Below are positions 49,527-58,996 of a DNA stretch of 64,000 nucleotides, piece by piece. Where the stretch lies: contig NZ_BPLU01000026.1 of NCBI RefSeq assembly GCF_019656315.1, positions 73,655 through 137,654 of the forward strand, written 5' to 3'. The notes under the pieces were generated by a model. That model was not told the DNA's origin and searched no databases. It saw only the letters and a program-made list of their open reading frames with translations. The stretch is from Flavobacterium sp. UMI-01. Its GTDB lineage: Bacteria; Bacteroidota; Bacteroidia; Flavobacteriales; Flavobacteriaceae. Within the stretch, counting starts at the first letter, position 1; every line of letters starts with the position of its first letter. The position numbers and the translations under genes were made by a program.

Positions 49527-52073
49527 TTAGTTTACTATAATTTTTGCATCAAATAATTCTTTATTCACAAATCCTTTTATAATATAAACTCCAGTCATTG
49601 CCTGATTACCATTATCCATTATACCGTCCCATTTTATAATTGGATTATCTAAACTTAATTGAGTTTGAATTCTTTTTATGGGAAAACCATTAATATCAAA
49701 AACATAAGCATTAATAAAACTTGATTCAGTTATGGAATCAAACAAGATATTAAAGTCGTTTTTGGAGGGATTGGGAAAAACAACAGGATGAAGAATTTCT
49801 TTTAAAGAGTTGGGCTCAACTTTAGCCGTAGAAGTTACTCCACCACCTTGAATATTATAAATTTTCAAATCAGTAGCGGTAGCAATACCCCCTTGTGCAT
49901 ATAAATCGATTAAATTATTGGTTGTTGAAGGAAAAGAACGAGTTGCAAAAGCCAATTCGTCATTTATAAAAACTTCAATAACCGAAGCATCTACAAATAT
50001 TCTCCACTTGATATTTCCTGCAGGTAAAACATAATTAGTAGATTGATTACTAAGTGGAACACCTGAAAGAATAGAGGATGAGCTACGGTCAACAACAAAA
50101 CTACTTGATGAAAAATCATAATAAATCAGTGTTTTTTCACCTGTTCCTGCATTTTTATTAAGTGAAAAACCAACTTTAGTAGCCGTTCCAGGATCAATAT
50201 CAGCTACAATTTCATATTGCGAACCAGAAGCTCCATTTAATACATTCGAACTATTTTGTCCAAAACTAACATTTGTAAAAGTTGTCTGACTACCTCTTAA
50301 ACTCAATAAATTAGGATGTGGAACTTGCTTAATTTTGTTATTTACCAATGTCCAAACTCTGGGCAAACTAAAAACATGTGCCCAACCTTGCTCTTTATGT
50401 TTAGCTGAAGTTACACCGTCAGGAATTATTCCAATTGCCGTTAGGTTACCATTTGCATCTGGATGAATAGAAGGAGATAACAATTGATTAATTACATCCA
50501 AACGTTCAGGAACTGCATTATCCCTAACAAACTGTGTTCCATTAAAACTTCCTGTCCAGTACAAAGCATTTGCATTAGGTAATTTATTGATTAATAGAAT
50601 AGCTTTAGAGCCAAAATTATAATATACAGGCATTTCCCAAAAATCACCTGTTCCGTCAACATTTGGGTTCCCCTCTAACATCGTTCCTTGCGCAGACCAT
50701 TGTTTAAAGTCTGATGAAGTGGATTTAAATAAAAACAATCCTCCTCTTGCTGTACCAGTTCTAAGCCCCGTTCCTACCATCATATACCAATCTAAATTAT
50801 GTTGAAAAACAAAAGGATCCCTAAAATCAGCATTCGCAATTGTGGTGGGTACATTGGGTATAATTGGAGTTGCATTTTTTGTCCAAGTATCGTAAGGAGC
50901 GGTTGAAGTTGCTAAACCTATCGCTGCTCTGACTTTATTTACACCTGTGTAAAAAATATAAGGTTGTCCTTCCTTTATAACCACATGACCCGACCATATA
51001 CCCACTTCATCAAAGCCTGGTTGTGGCCATAAAACTTGTGTTTTTTCATCCCAACTTACTAAGTTGTTACTAACATAATGTCCCCAATTGATATGTTCTA
51101 AATAAGGCCCATTAAAATTTCTTTGACTAAACAAATGATATTTATTATCAATATATAATAATCCATGTGGCTCATTTGTCCAAGATGCAGATGGCATTAA
51201 ATGGTATTTAGGTCTATGGATATCATTAGCGAATCGTTGTTCGACCGGTATTTTGAGATTTGGAATAGACGGATTTACTTTGTTGAATTCTGCTAAAATT
51301 TCAGTATTAGTCAAACTCTTACTCCATAAAGAGACTTTGTCTATCGCTCCATTTAATCCATTAGTATCAAAACCAGCTATAGTTTTGGTTTTTGATTCTT
51401 TACCTATAAAAATTGTTGCATTATTATCCCACAGAAGCGTTCCTACTGCAAATGAAACGTTTGTAATCTGGACTCCATCTAAAAACAAAGCAGCTGTTCC
51501 TTGAATAGCATTAATATTCAAAGCAATAAAACTCCATTTTTTTAACTTAACCTGCTCTTCTGAAACTATTTTAACCACTTCAGTTCCTACTTTAAATTGT
51601 CCAATAACTCTTCCGTACTGGTCAATACCAAGTGCAACACCAGCGTTTGTAGAAGTATTCACATTAGTAAATATAGAAGCATTAGTGTTTTCAGTAATTG
51701 GATCTAAATCTTTACGTTGAACAGGAAAAGAGGAAGGAGCAACCCAACCTGAAACGCAAACACTTGAAGAAGGATATGTTATACTAGCACTACCCGATGC
51801 CCAACCATAAAAACCATTTACCCGCAATGCATTTCCTTCTACACCACTAATTCTTTCAGCACTTCCAGATGGGCCATTTATATTAAAACTTGCACTCGTT
51901 TTAGATTCAGCACTTGTTTGTCCTGAAGACTCGTTAAAATTGAACAACAATAGCTCTGTTGTTTGATTTTGATTCGGGTTCGGATTCGGATTCGGATCAG
52001 TACTCGGGTCATTTTTAGATTTACATCCAAAAATGAATAGTACTATCATCATAATTGAAGTATACTTTTTCAT
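49527..52073 (-). CDS. LamG-GH32 fructanase, lipoprotein signal plus T9SS sorting domain, Glu at nucleophile position
   Basis: An 848-residue protein from MKKYTSIMMIVLF; the ATG at 52181 adds 36 residues without a signal and is rejected. The lipobox is IVLFIFGCKS (C17), followed by a Pro/Asn linker (TDPNPNPNPNQNQ). A LamG/concanavalin-like domain (about 40-265) precedes the GH32 propeller from about 285. Active site: WTNEPHG, where GH32 normally has WMNDPNG, so the nucleophile position is E301; D419 in FRDPF and E480 in FWEMP are kept. The end (about 765-848, VVFPNPSKNDFN and TGVYIIKGFVN) is a T9SS type A sorting domain. The enzyme is probably a surface or secreted levanase/inulinase; carrying both sorting signals is unusual. 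Confidence 0.88.
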   Translation of the reverse strand: MKKYTSIMMIVLFIFGCKSKNDPSTDPNPNPNPNQNQTTELLLFNFNESSGQTSAESKTSASFNINGPSGSAERISGVEGNALRVNGFYGWASGSASITYPSSSVCVSGWVAPSSFPVQRKDLDPITENTNASIFTNVNTSTNAGVALGIDQYGRVIGQFKVGTEVVKIVSEEQVKLKKWSFIALNINAIQGTAALFLDGVQITNVSFAVGTLLWDNNATIFIGKESKTKTIAGFDTNGLNGAIDKVSLWSKSLTNTEILAEFNKVNPSIPNLKIPVEQRFANDIHRPKYHLMPSASWTNEPHGLLYIDNKYHLFSQRNFNGPYLEHINWGHYVSNNLVSWDEKTQVLWPQPGFDEVGIWSGHVVIKEGQPYIFYTGVNKVRAAIGLATSTAPYDTWTKNATPIIPNVPTTIANADFRDPFVFQHNLDWYMMVGTGLRTGTARGGLFLFKSTSSDFKQWSAQGTMLEGNPNVDGTGDFWEMPVYYNFGSKAILLINKLPNANALYWTGSFNGTQFVRDNAVPERLDVINQLLSPSIHPDANGNLTAIGIIPDGVTSAKHKEQGWAHVFSLPRVWTLVNNKIKQVPHPNLLSLRGSQTTFTNVSFGQNSSNVLNGASGSQYEIVADIDPGTATKVGFSLNKNAGTGEKTLIYYDFSSSSFVVDRSSSSILSGVPLSNQSTNYVLPAGNIKWRIFVDASVIEVFINDELAFATRSFPSTTNNLIDLYAQGGIATATDLKIYNIQGGGVTSTAKVEPNSLKEILHPVVFPNPSKNDFNILFDSITESSFINAYVFDINGFPIKRIQTQLSLDNPIIKWDGIMDNGNQAMTGVYIIKGFVNKELFDAKIIVN

Positions 52074-52274
52074 TTTCACATTAATTTGATATAAAATTAC
52101 TCGAGTATTACAAAAAACTAATTCAGTATTGTTACAGGATTTAAAATTAGTTTCAAAAAAAGACCAACACCCATAAAACAAGTAAACTAGCTCATTATCA
52201 GTCTTATCAAGCCAAGAAAAACATACTATAAAAGTGCAATACCTATAAAAATGTTACATTATCAAAAAAGAAAA

Positions 52275-55004
52275 TTAATTATTTCTATAGTCTTTAGGAG
52301 AAATTCCAAATTTAGCTTTAAAACTAGTGGAGAAATAATTAGGAGATGCAAACCCACATGAATAGGCAATTTCAGAAATATTTAGAGATGTTGTTGTTAG
52401 TAAAATTTGAGCTTTATCTAATCTAAAATTATTGACATAATCACCAACACCAATACCTAAAACTCCCTTTACTTTTCTATATAACTGTACTCTTGAAATA
52501 TTTAAATTGTTTGCTAGCTCTTCAACAGAAAATGATGAGTTATCAATATTATCCTCTAAAATTGCATTAATTTTATTCAAAAATTCTTTCTCAATCAAAC
52601 TAAGACTATCGCTTTCTATTTTGTCAATATTCTTAGTGTAATAATATCGTAATTTTTCTCTATTGAACAATAAACCTTTTATAGATTGCTTTAACACCTT
52701 TAAGTTAAATGGTTTAGTCAAAAACAAATCGGCTCCCACTTCTAAGGATTTTAAATAAGTATTATTATCATCCATAGCTGTTAAAATAATCACAGGAATA
52801 TGAGATGTTATCATATTCTTTTTTAAAACATCACAAATTTCAAAACCGTTTTTCTCGGGGAGGTTTAAGTCACAAACTACAATGTCAGGCATTACCTCAA
52901 GGGCTTTTTCAATAGCTTTCTCTCCATTACATCTTATAACAATATATTCAGTATTTAATTTGGAATACATAAAGTCTAACAAATCAATATTATCTTCAAC
53001 AACTAAAATTGATTGTTTGTTCTCTACAATTAATGACTCATTATTTGGTGAAAATTCATTTTCTAAATATTCATATTCATTCCCATCAGTTAAAAAAGAA
53101 TAATTGTCATTGATTATCTCTGCTTTATCCAGATGATCTTCTCCCAATTTTAAATAAACCGAAAATTCTGTACCATTAACAGATTTTACTTCTATTATGC
53201 CTTGATGTAAATCAATAAAATTTTTAGATAAATTCAAACCAATTCCCGAACCGTTTCTATAATTATTAGACCCTTGAAAAAAAGGAGTAAAAATTTTTAC
53301 AATTTCATTTTCAGGAATACCAATTCCAGAATCTTTAAAACTAATTTGGACATACCCTTTTTTACTATTTTGAATAATTTTAATTTCTATTTTTCCACCG
53401 TCAGGTGTGAACTTAAAACAATTTGACAATAAATTGTAGTACACTTTATCCATTAAATTAATATCAAAATATACTTCAATTTCTTCATTTTCTGTTTCAA
53501 TAGTATAACTAATATTTCTCTTTTTAGCTTCTCTTTTAAACTCTTTAAACATGTTTAAGGAGAATTTCCACAAATTATTTTTAGATAATTTAAGGGTGAA
53601 TTTTTTGTCCTCTACTTTTCTAAAATCCAATAGTTGATTAATTAATCGAAGTAATCTCATCGAATTATTATACATAATGTCCAAATCTTTCTTAACATTA
53701 TTACTTTTATCCTTAAATTCATCATGCAAAGATTCTACTGAACTTAAAATCAATGTCAAAGGAGTTTTAAATTCATGAGATATACCCGTAAAAAAGTTAA
53801 TTTTAGATTCGTTGCTTTCTTTGAGTTTTTCAACAAATTTTTCAATCTCATTTTTTTGACTTGTGATTTTATAATTAGTAATTTCTAAAAGTCTTTTTTT
53901 ATTTCTAATAGTTATAATAGAATAAACACTAAAAACTGCCAAACAAAAAATAATTACTAAAAAAAGACTTAGAAGTTTTATTAAATTATATAAAGTAATG
54001 TACTTTTCTTCTTGTTCCTTAATAACATTTTGCTGTGATTCAATACTTGCTTGTTGTTGCGTTACTTTATCAAACTGATTACTCATTATATCAGCATTTA
54101 ATGAATCAATCAAAATAGTATTGAGAATATTATTCTTAGGTATTATTTCATTATTCGCAAGCTTAATTGCAAGTCTAATAGCCTCACTACCCCCTGTAGG
54201 GTATAAAATGGTTGCAGTTAATTTCCCATCTTTAACAGCTTGTATTCCTCCATTGGAATCATTCAGTCCGTCTATCCCAATGAATTTGATGTTTTTCTCC
54301 CTTCCTTTTCGTTTTGCTACCTCCCATGCTTGTAAAGCAATAATATCATTAAAAGCAAAAACATAGTCTATTTTTGGCATACTATCCAGAACCTTAATAA
54401 AATCATTATTAATTGATTCTAAATCCAATGCTGTGATACTTTTGGTTTTAATATTTGGAAATTGGCTCACAATTTGCTTAAATCCTAAACTTCTTTCTAT
54501 ACTTGGAGAAATCTCTGTTGTGGCTTTAATCTCAACGATGTTTGCTTTTGCATTAGATCTAGATACAATATATTTTCCTGCAATTCGACCTACTTCAATA
54601 TTATCCGCCCCCAAATAGGTACTATAATTAGACGTATTAACCTTTCTGTCAACTATAATTACAGGAATCCCGTTTCTACTTGCCTTTTCGATTACTGGCA
54701 CTATAGAATCAGAACCATACGGAGCTACAATAATAACATCCATTTGGTTTTTAATCATTTTTTCAATATCCGCAATTTGTTTTTTTGTGTTAGAATTGGC
54801 ATTGTAAATAGTTAAATCTACTTCTGGATGAAGTGACGCCTCAACCTTCATTGTATTATCCATAGATTTTCTCCAACTATCATCTTCACCTATACTTTGT
54901 GAAAATCCAATTGAAATAGTACGTAATTCTTTATCATTAGAATTACATGAAGAAAATAAAAGCAGACAACTAATTAGAATGATATAACTAAGTTTTCTTA
55001 GCAT
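52275..55004 (-). CDS. Hybrid two-component system: sugar-binding sensor, kinase, receiver and AraC output in one chain
   Basis: A 909-residue regulator. Domains: lipoprotein-like signal (LFSSCNSND), a periplasmic-binding-protein (LacI/RbsB type) sensor (about 28-310: ISIGFSQSIGEDDSWRKSM, VIIVAPYGSDSIVPVIE, GIPVIIVDRKV, IGIDGLNDSNGGIQAV), one transmembrane helix (about 342-366), HisKA with FTGISHEFKTPLTL, HATPase (GSGIGLNLSKNFI), receiver (VVCDLNLPEKNG phospho-Asp) and a C-terminal AraC HTH (LNISEIAYSCGFASPNYFSTSFK). The B. thetaiotaomicron levan locus is controlled by the same architecture (BT1754), whose sensor binds fructose, so fructose sensing and activation of this locus are inferred. 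All phosphorelay residues are present. Confidence 0.93.
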   Translation of the reverse strand: MLRKLSYIILISCLLLFSSCNSNDKELRTISIGFSQSIGEDDSWRKSMDNTMKVEASLHPEVDLTIYNANSNTKKQIADIEKMIKNQMDVIIVAPYGSDSIVPVIEKASRNGIPVIIVDRKVNTSNYSTYLGADNIEVGRIAGKYIVSRSNAKANIVEIKATTEISPSIERSLGFKQIVSQFPNIKTKSITALDLESINNDFIKVLDSMPKIDYVFAFNDIIALQAWEVAKRKGREKNIKFIGIDGLNDSNGGIQAVKDGKLTATILYPTGGSEAIRLAIKLANNEIIPKNNILNTILIDSLNADIMSNQFDKVTQQQASIESQQNVIKEQEEKYITLYNLIKLLSLFLVIIFCLAVFSVYSIITIRNKKRLLEITNYKITSQKNEIEKFVEKLKESNESKINFFTGISHEFKTPLTLILSSVESLHDEFKDKSNNVKKDLDIMYNNSMRLLRLINQLLDFRKVEDKKFTLKLSKNNLWKFSLNMFKEFKREAKKRNISYTIETENEEIEVYFDINLMDKVYYNLLSNCFKFTPDGGKIEIKIIQNSKKGYVQISFKDSGIGIPENEIVKIFTPFFQGSNNYRNGSGIGLNLSKNFIDLHQGIIEVKSVNGTEFSVYLKLGEDHLDKAEIINDNYSFLTDGNEYEYLENEFSPNNESLIVENKQSILVVEDNIDLLDFMYSKLNTEYIVIRCNGEKAIEKALEVMPDIVVCDLNLPEKNGFEICDVLKKNMITSHIPVIILTAMDDNNTYLKSLEVGADLFLTKPFNLKVLKQSIKGLLFNREKLRYYYTKNIDKIESDSLSLIEKEFLNKINAILEDNIDNSSFSVEELANNLNISRVQLYRKVKGVLGIGVGDYVNNFRLDKAQILLTTTSLNISEIAYSCGFASPNYFSTSFKAKFGISPKDYRNN

Positions 55005-55196
55005 AGTGATTTCTATTAAAAAAACAAGTGAATATAAAAAATAACGATTAGCTTTATTAAATTGCTGAATAACTTAAAAAATGAATCTAATGTAAATATA
55101 TTGAAAAGCAGTTTAAAATAAAATTGTTGCAACTTAATAACCTAAAACTTGCTAAACGAATAATTCAAGTTTTACTATTTGTAAATAACCCAAAAA

Positions 55197-55225
55197 TGGC
55201 TATCTCTATAAAATAGAAATAGCCA
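55197..55225 (-). terminator. Terminator after the 1133-residue GH32 gene
   Basis: TGGCTAT/ATAGCCA outer stem (55197-55203 with 55219-55225) and CTAT/ATAG inner stem, then T5 on the minus strand; 21 bases beyond the stop. Confidence 0.75.
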
Positions 55226-55246
55226 ATTTGTAATTTAAAAAAGTAA

Positions 55247-58200
55247 TTATTTAATAACAACTTTTCTAACCTCTGAATTGATTTTATTTGAGAATTTTAG
55301 AAAATAAATCCCAGAGAAAAAATTACTCACATCAATCTTTTCATATCTGTTTTTCATTTGTTTCTCAAATATTTTTAGACCCGAAATCGAAAATAATTGC
55401 AATAAATAAGGGGTTTCGGTTTCAATATATAGGTAATCATGTGTAGGTATAGGAAACAATTTTATACCTAAATCATTTTCTTTAGATTTATCTATAACAG
55501 ACAGATTATTATCTGGCAATGGAATTCTTATATCATCTACTCCTGTAAATCCCCAAGGACCTGTATTGCTATCTACGACTTCAATATAATATTCCACACC
55601 TGGAGTACCTATCATTTCTCTTTCTATATAAGAAGACAAATATTTTTTATTAGGATCCGAAGGAAAAATCCAATCAGGTCTATTTGGCCAGCTAGTTTCT
55701 CCACCTGGACCAGTTACTTTCGTTATTAATTGATTATCTGATTTTCGAATTAAGGCTACATAATTATTATTCAAGTCCCCATTGGAACCTCCGCCTGAAA
55801 CTAATAATTTGATTTTTCCATCTCCTCCAAGAATGAACGGATTACTTCTTATTTTAGAAATAGCTGCATCACCATGACCTCCAAATTCAGTTCCTAGAAA
55901 AGAATTAAAATGAAATGTTCCTTCATTATAATAATTACCTCCCCAGAATGTAGTCCCTTCTACAATTTTAAAATCAACATTATTAACTCCTGAAATCACA
56001 TTCCAACCTGTTAAATCTCCAGTCTCAAAATTAAGATTCAACACAGGCGATTTATAAGCAATGAATGTTACGCCTGAATTTACAGAAACTGAATCAGTTA
56101 ACACTGTTTCGCTATTTGTAAATTCATCTTTTGAAATTGAAACTTTCAAATTAGTAATATCGTTATCATAACTCCCTGCTCCTCCTAAAACAAGTTTTAC
56201 AGTAGTATCATTTACTCTTAACAGCGAATACGTAACGCCACTAGGTAAATTTGTAACCGTCCAATTACTTGGTGTAAGGGTAGCTGCGAAAGTATTATTA
56301 TTCACTTTTACTGTAATTTCCTCCCCAGATTCTTTTCCTTCATCAATTTTTCCATCATCATTCATTGTTAAACTTGTAACTGGAATTGCAGGCGCAAAAG
56401 CCTCATAACCCACTGATTTTTTCAATTCCCAATATTCTCCATCAAATGTTGATGTTCCACCTTCAGAAACAAACTCAATACCAATAGCCGAATCATTAGG
56501 ATATAATCGATTTGAAAAGGTACAAGCGTCATTTATGAAAACATCAATTACAGAATGATCAACAAATACTTGAATTTTATTTGGCACTCCAAATGCTGCT
56601 ACATCATAATCTCCTGAATAGGTGTTGTTCTCAAAACCTCCTACTCCATTTTTCTCAATGAATATTTTTCCATTTTGATAATATATTTTGGCAGATTGAC
56701 CACCACCAACACATACATTAACTCCTACTTTAGTGGCATTACCACTAATTGTTGTTGTTAATTCATACGAGTTTGATGTAGTAGCTTTAAACAACGCTGT
56801 ACCATTAACCGTTCTATTAAATACAGTTTGAGTTCCTATTTCACGTAATCCAAGTGCTGCAGGTTCTGGTCTTTGCCCTAAGGTTTTACCATCTGCCATC
56901 AAATACCACTCACGTGGCAAACTATAGGTATGACACCATCCTTTTTCTAATTGTCCTTCAGATGAAATTCTTTCGTCAACAATACCAATTCCTACTGGAT
57001 TTCCGTTTGAATTTCTTGCAACCGCAGGGGATAAATGCCCATGAATAATATCTAAATTTTTAGCCTGAGCTTGTGTTGGTGTAAAATTAGTTCCGTTCCA
57101 TGTACCAATCCAATATTGAGCTCTCACAGGGTTAACACCACCTATACCATTTACAATTAATACATGTTTCCCATTACCAATTGATTCCATAACTGGCATT
57201 TCCCATATTTGTCCTGAAGCGTTTAAACCACTTTGAATATTTCCAATTTTACCCCAATTGTTTAAGTCGCTAGATGTAAAATGAGCTAATCCACCTCTTC
57301 CACCAATACTTGCTCCAATTATCATATGCCAATCGTTACCTTCTTTCCATAAATAGGGGTCTCTAAAATCATCAACTCCTACCGTTGATTTCTTTATTAG
57401 CCCTCCAAGCTTTGTCCAATTAGTCAAATTTGCATCCGAACTAGACGCATGACCAATTCCTGGATCATAATCACCTGAATAATTGACAGAAGTATAAAAA
57501 GCATGAGCTGTTGAACCCTCAACCACTACATCACCAGACCAAATTCCTTTTCTGTCATAATTATCATCAAAAGTAGGCCAAAGTGCATCTTGATCGTGTT
57601 TCCAAAACACCATATCATCACTTATCATATGTCCCCAATGCATTTGTGTTTTAAAAGGTCCATTTGGAGTACGTTGATAGAAAATATGATATTTGTTATT
57701 AAATTTAACCATTCCATGTGGTTCATTTGTCCAGTTTGCTGGTGGCATTCCATGAAAAATAGGTCTATGTTTATCCGTTGCAAATCGTGTTTCAGGAACC
57801 ACAACTGTTTCCAAACCTACAGGCAAAACACCCACTTTAGAATTGTATTCGTTTAAAATATCCGTAGGTGTTAACGCACTCGTATAAATTTTCGTTTCAT
57901 CGTACGAAGCATTCATATGATTTAACTGAAAAATCCCTTGCGTCACAACCGATTTAGCCTTCCCAATTCGTAAATTCCCTGTACTGTTAATACTGCCTGA
58001 AAATGCAGTTGAACCAACTTCTATACCATTGAGATAAAGTTTCATCGTATTCGAACTTATCACTCCAGTGACTAAAACCCATTTATACATTGGAAATAAT
58101 CCCGAAGCGGTTGCTTTTTGTCCTCCTAATTCGAACCACCATCTTCCATAGCTATCAATACCAATATTAAAACCATTAGCTTGATGTATAATTGAAGAAG

Positions 58201-58648
58201 GTGTCAAAGATATAGTTTCATTATCTTGAGGCCAACTTTCAATGGCTATCCATGTTTGCACTGTCATCTCACTACTAAATGATGCAGAAAATGGTGTATC
58301 AATCCAAGTAGAAAAACCATCAGTTCTTAATGCATTTCCATCAACTCCTTTTATTCTATCTGGTTTATTAAAAGTATTTGAAATAGATAAAACTTGAGAA
58401 TTTACTTGGTTTGTGGTTGTATTTGTTCCTGTCGTTTCATCATACTTAATATAAAGTACTTCTCCTGTATTAATTAAAGTTGTTGTTGTAGTTTTACTTG
58501 TTTTACCATTTAATTTCAAGACAGAAGAACTTTTTAAAGTGTTCAGAGTATCATTAGGATTTATTTTTTCTTGATGAATGGCCAACACATATAATGGCAA
58601 AAGCATTATACACATTTGTATTCTATTTTTAAATATATATTTTTTCAT
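55247..58648 (-). CDS. Large LamG-GH32 fructanase with T9SS sorting domain, Glu at nucleophile position
   Basis: A 1133-residue secreted enzyme. N-terminal signal (MLLPLYVLA), Thr-rich linker, LamG-like domain (about 65-265), GH32 propeller and sandwich (about 290-770), then an extra beta-sandwich (about 780-880, PVTSLTMNDDGKIDEGKESG), a further carbohydrate-binding-like module (about 890-1050, LNFETGDLTGWNVISG) and a T9SS type A domain (about 1060-1133, LGIKLFPIPTHDYLYIETE). Active site: WTNEPHG with E309 where GH32 has the nucleophile Asp; D430 in FRDPY and E483 in IWEMP are conserved. Together with the 49527 gene it forms a paralogous pair. It is the likely main surface fructanase; endo or exo action cannot be told. 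Confidence 0.9.
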   Translation of the reverse strand: MKKYIFKNRIQMCIMLLPLYVLAIHQEKINPNDTLNTLKSSSVLKLNGKTSKTTTTTLINTGEVLYIKYDETTGTNTTTNQVNSQVLSISNTFNKPDRIKGVDGNALRTDGFSTWIDTPFSASFSSEMTVQTWIAIESWPQDNETISLTPSSIIHQANGFNIGIDSYGRWWFELGGQKATASGLFPMYKWVLVTGVISSNTMKLYLNGIEVGSTAFSGSINSTGNLRIGKAKSVVTQGIFQLNHMNASYDETKIYTSALTPTDILNEYNSKVGVLPVGLETVVVPETRFATDKHRPIFHGMPPANWTNEPHGMVKFNNKYHIFYQRTPNGPFKTQMHWGHMISDDMVFWKHDQDALWPTFDDNYDRKGIWSGDVVVEGSTAHAFYTSVNYSGDYDPGIGHASSSDANLTNWTKLGGLIKKSTVGVDDFRDPYLWKEGNDWHMIIGASIGGRGGLAHFTSSDLNNWGKIGNIQSGLNASGQIWEMPVMESIGNGKHVLIVNGIGGVNPVRAQYWIGTWNGTNFTPTQAQAKNLDIIHGHLSPAVARNSNGNPVGIGIVDERISSEGQLEKGWCHTYSLPREWYLMADGKTLGQRPEPAALGLREIGTQTVFNRTVNGTALFKATTSNSYELTTTISGNATKVGVNVCVGGGQSAKIYYQNGKIFIEKNGVGGFENNTYSGDYDVAAFGVPNKIQVFVDHSVIDVFINDACTFSNRLYPNDSAIGIEFVSEGGTSTFDGEYWELKKSVGYEAFAPAIPVTSLTMNDDGKIDEGKESGEEITVKVNNNTFAATLTPSNWTVTNLPSGVTYSLLRVNDTTVKLVLGGAGSYDNDITNLKVSISKDEFTNSETVLTDSVSVNSGVTFIAYKSPVLNLNFETGDLTGWNVISGVNNVDFKIVEGTTFWGGNYYNEGTFHFNSFLGTEFGGHGDAAISKIRSNPFILGGDGKIKLLVSGGGSNGDLNNNYVALIRKSDNQLITKVTGPGGETSWPNRPDWIFPSDPNKKYLSSYIEREMIGTPGVEYYIEVVDSNTGPWGFTGVDDIRIPLPDNNLSVIDKSKENDLGIKLFPIPTHDYLYIETETPYLLQLFSISGLKIFEKQMKNRYEKIDVSNFFSGIYFLKFSNKINSEVRKVVIK

Positions 58649-58929
58649 ATTTTATTTTTTTATTTTGTAGGTTAATCATAATAAATAAAAGCTAGGGCAT
58701 AAGCTCTGATTTATTATTAATATTTGAGGATTTATATTTTAAAACTAAATTGTAAACATTGAAATTTAAAAACTAGCGAAGATGTTTTATAGTTGTAATC
58801 AACCCTTAGAGTGTAATACATTTTTAAGAACTACACCCTTCGAGTCGTTTTTAGTTAATGTGGTATTTGGCATAAAATAAACAACTAAAAAATCCCAACT
58901 AAGACCTCAAAAACAATTAAATAAAAGGA

Positions 58930-58947
58930 GAGCCTTATTTAAGGCTC
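58930..58947 (-). terminator. Terminator after the secreted DUF4960 gene; contents of the 58649-58996 spacer
   Basis: GAGCCTT/AAGGCTC (58930-58936 with 58941-58947), a 7-bp stem with a 4-base loop, followed on the minus strand by CTCCTTTTATTT. The 348-base spacer to the 58648 start has no other recognisable feature and no TAnnTTTG box close to that start. Confidence 0.65.
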
Positions 58948-58996
58948 CCCCCTCTTTATTTAGTATTTAAAATGGAGTAGTTCTCTTAATTTTCAA

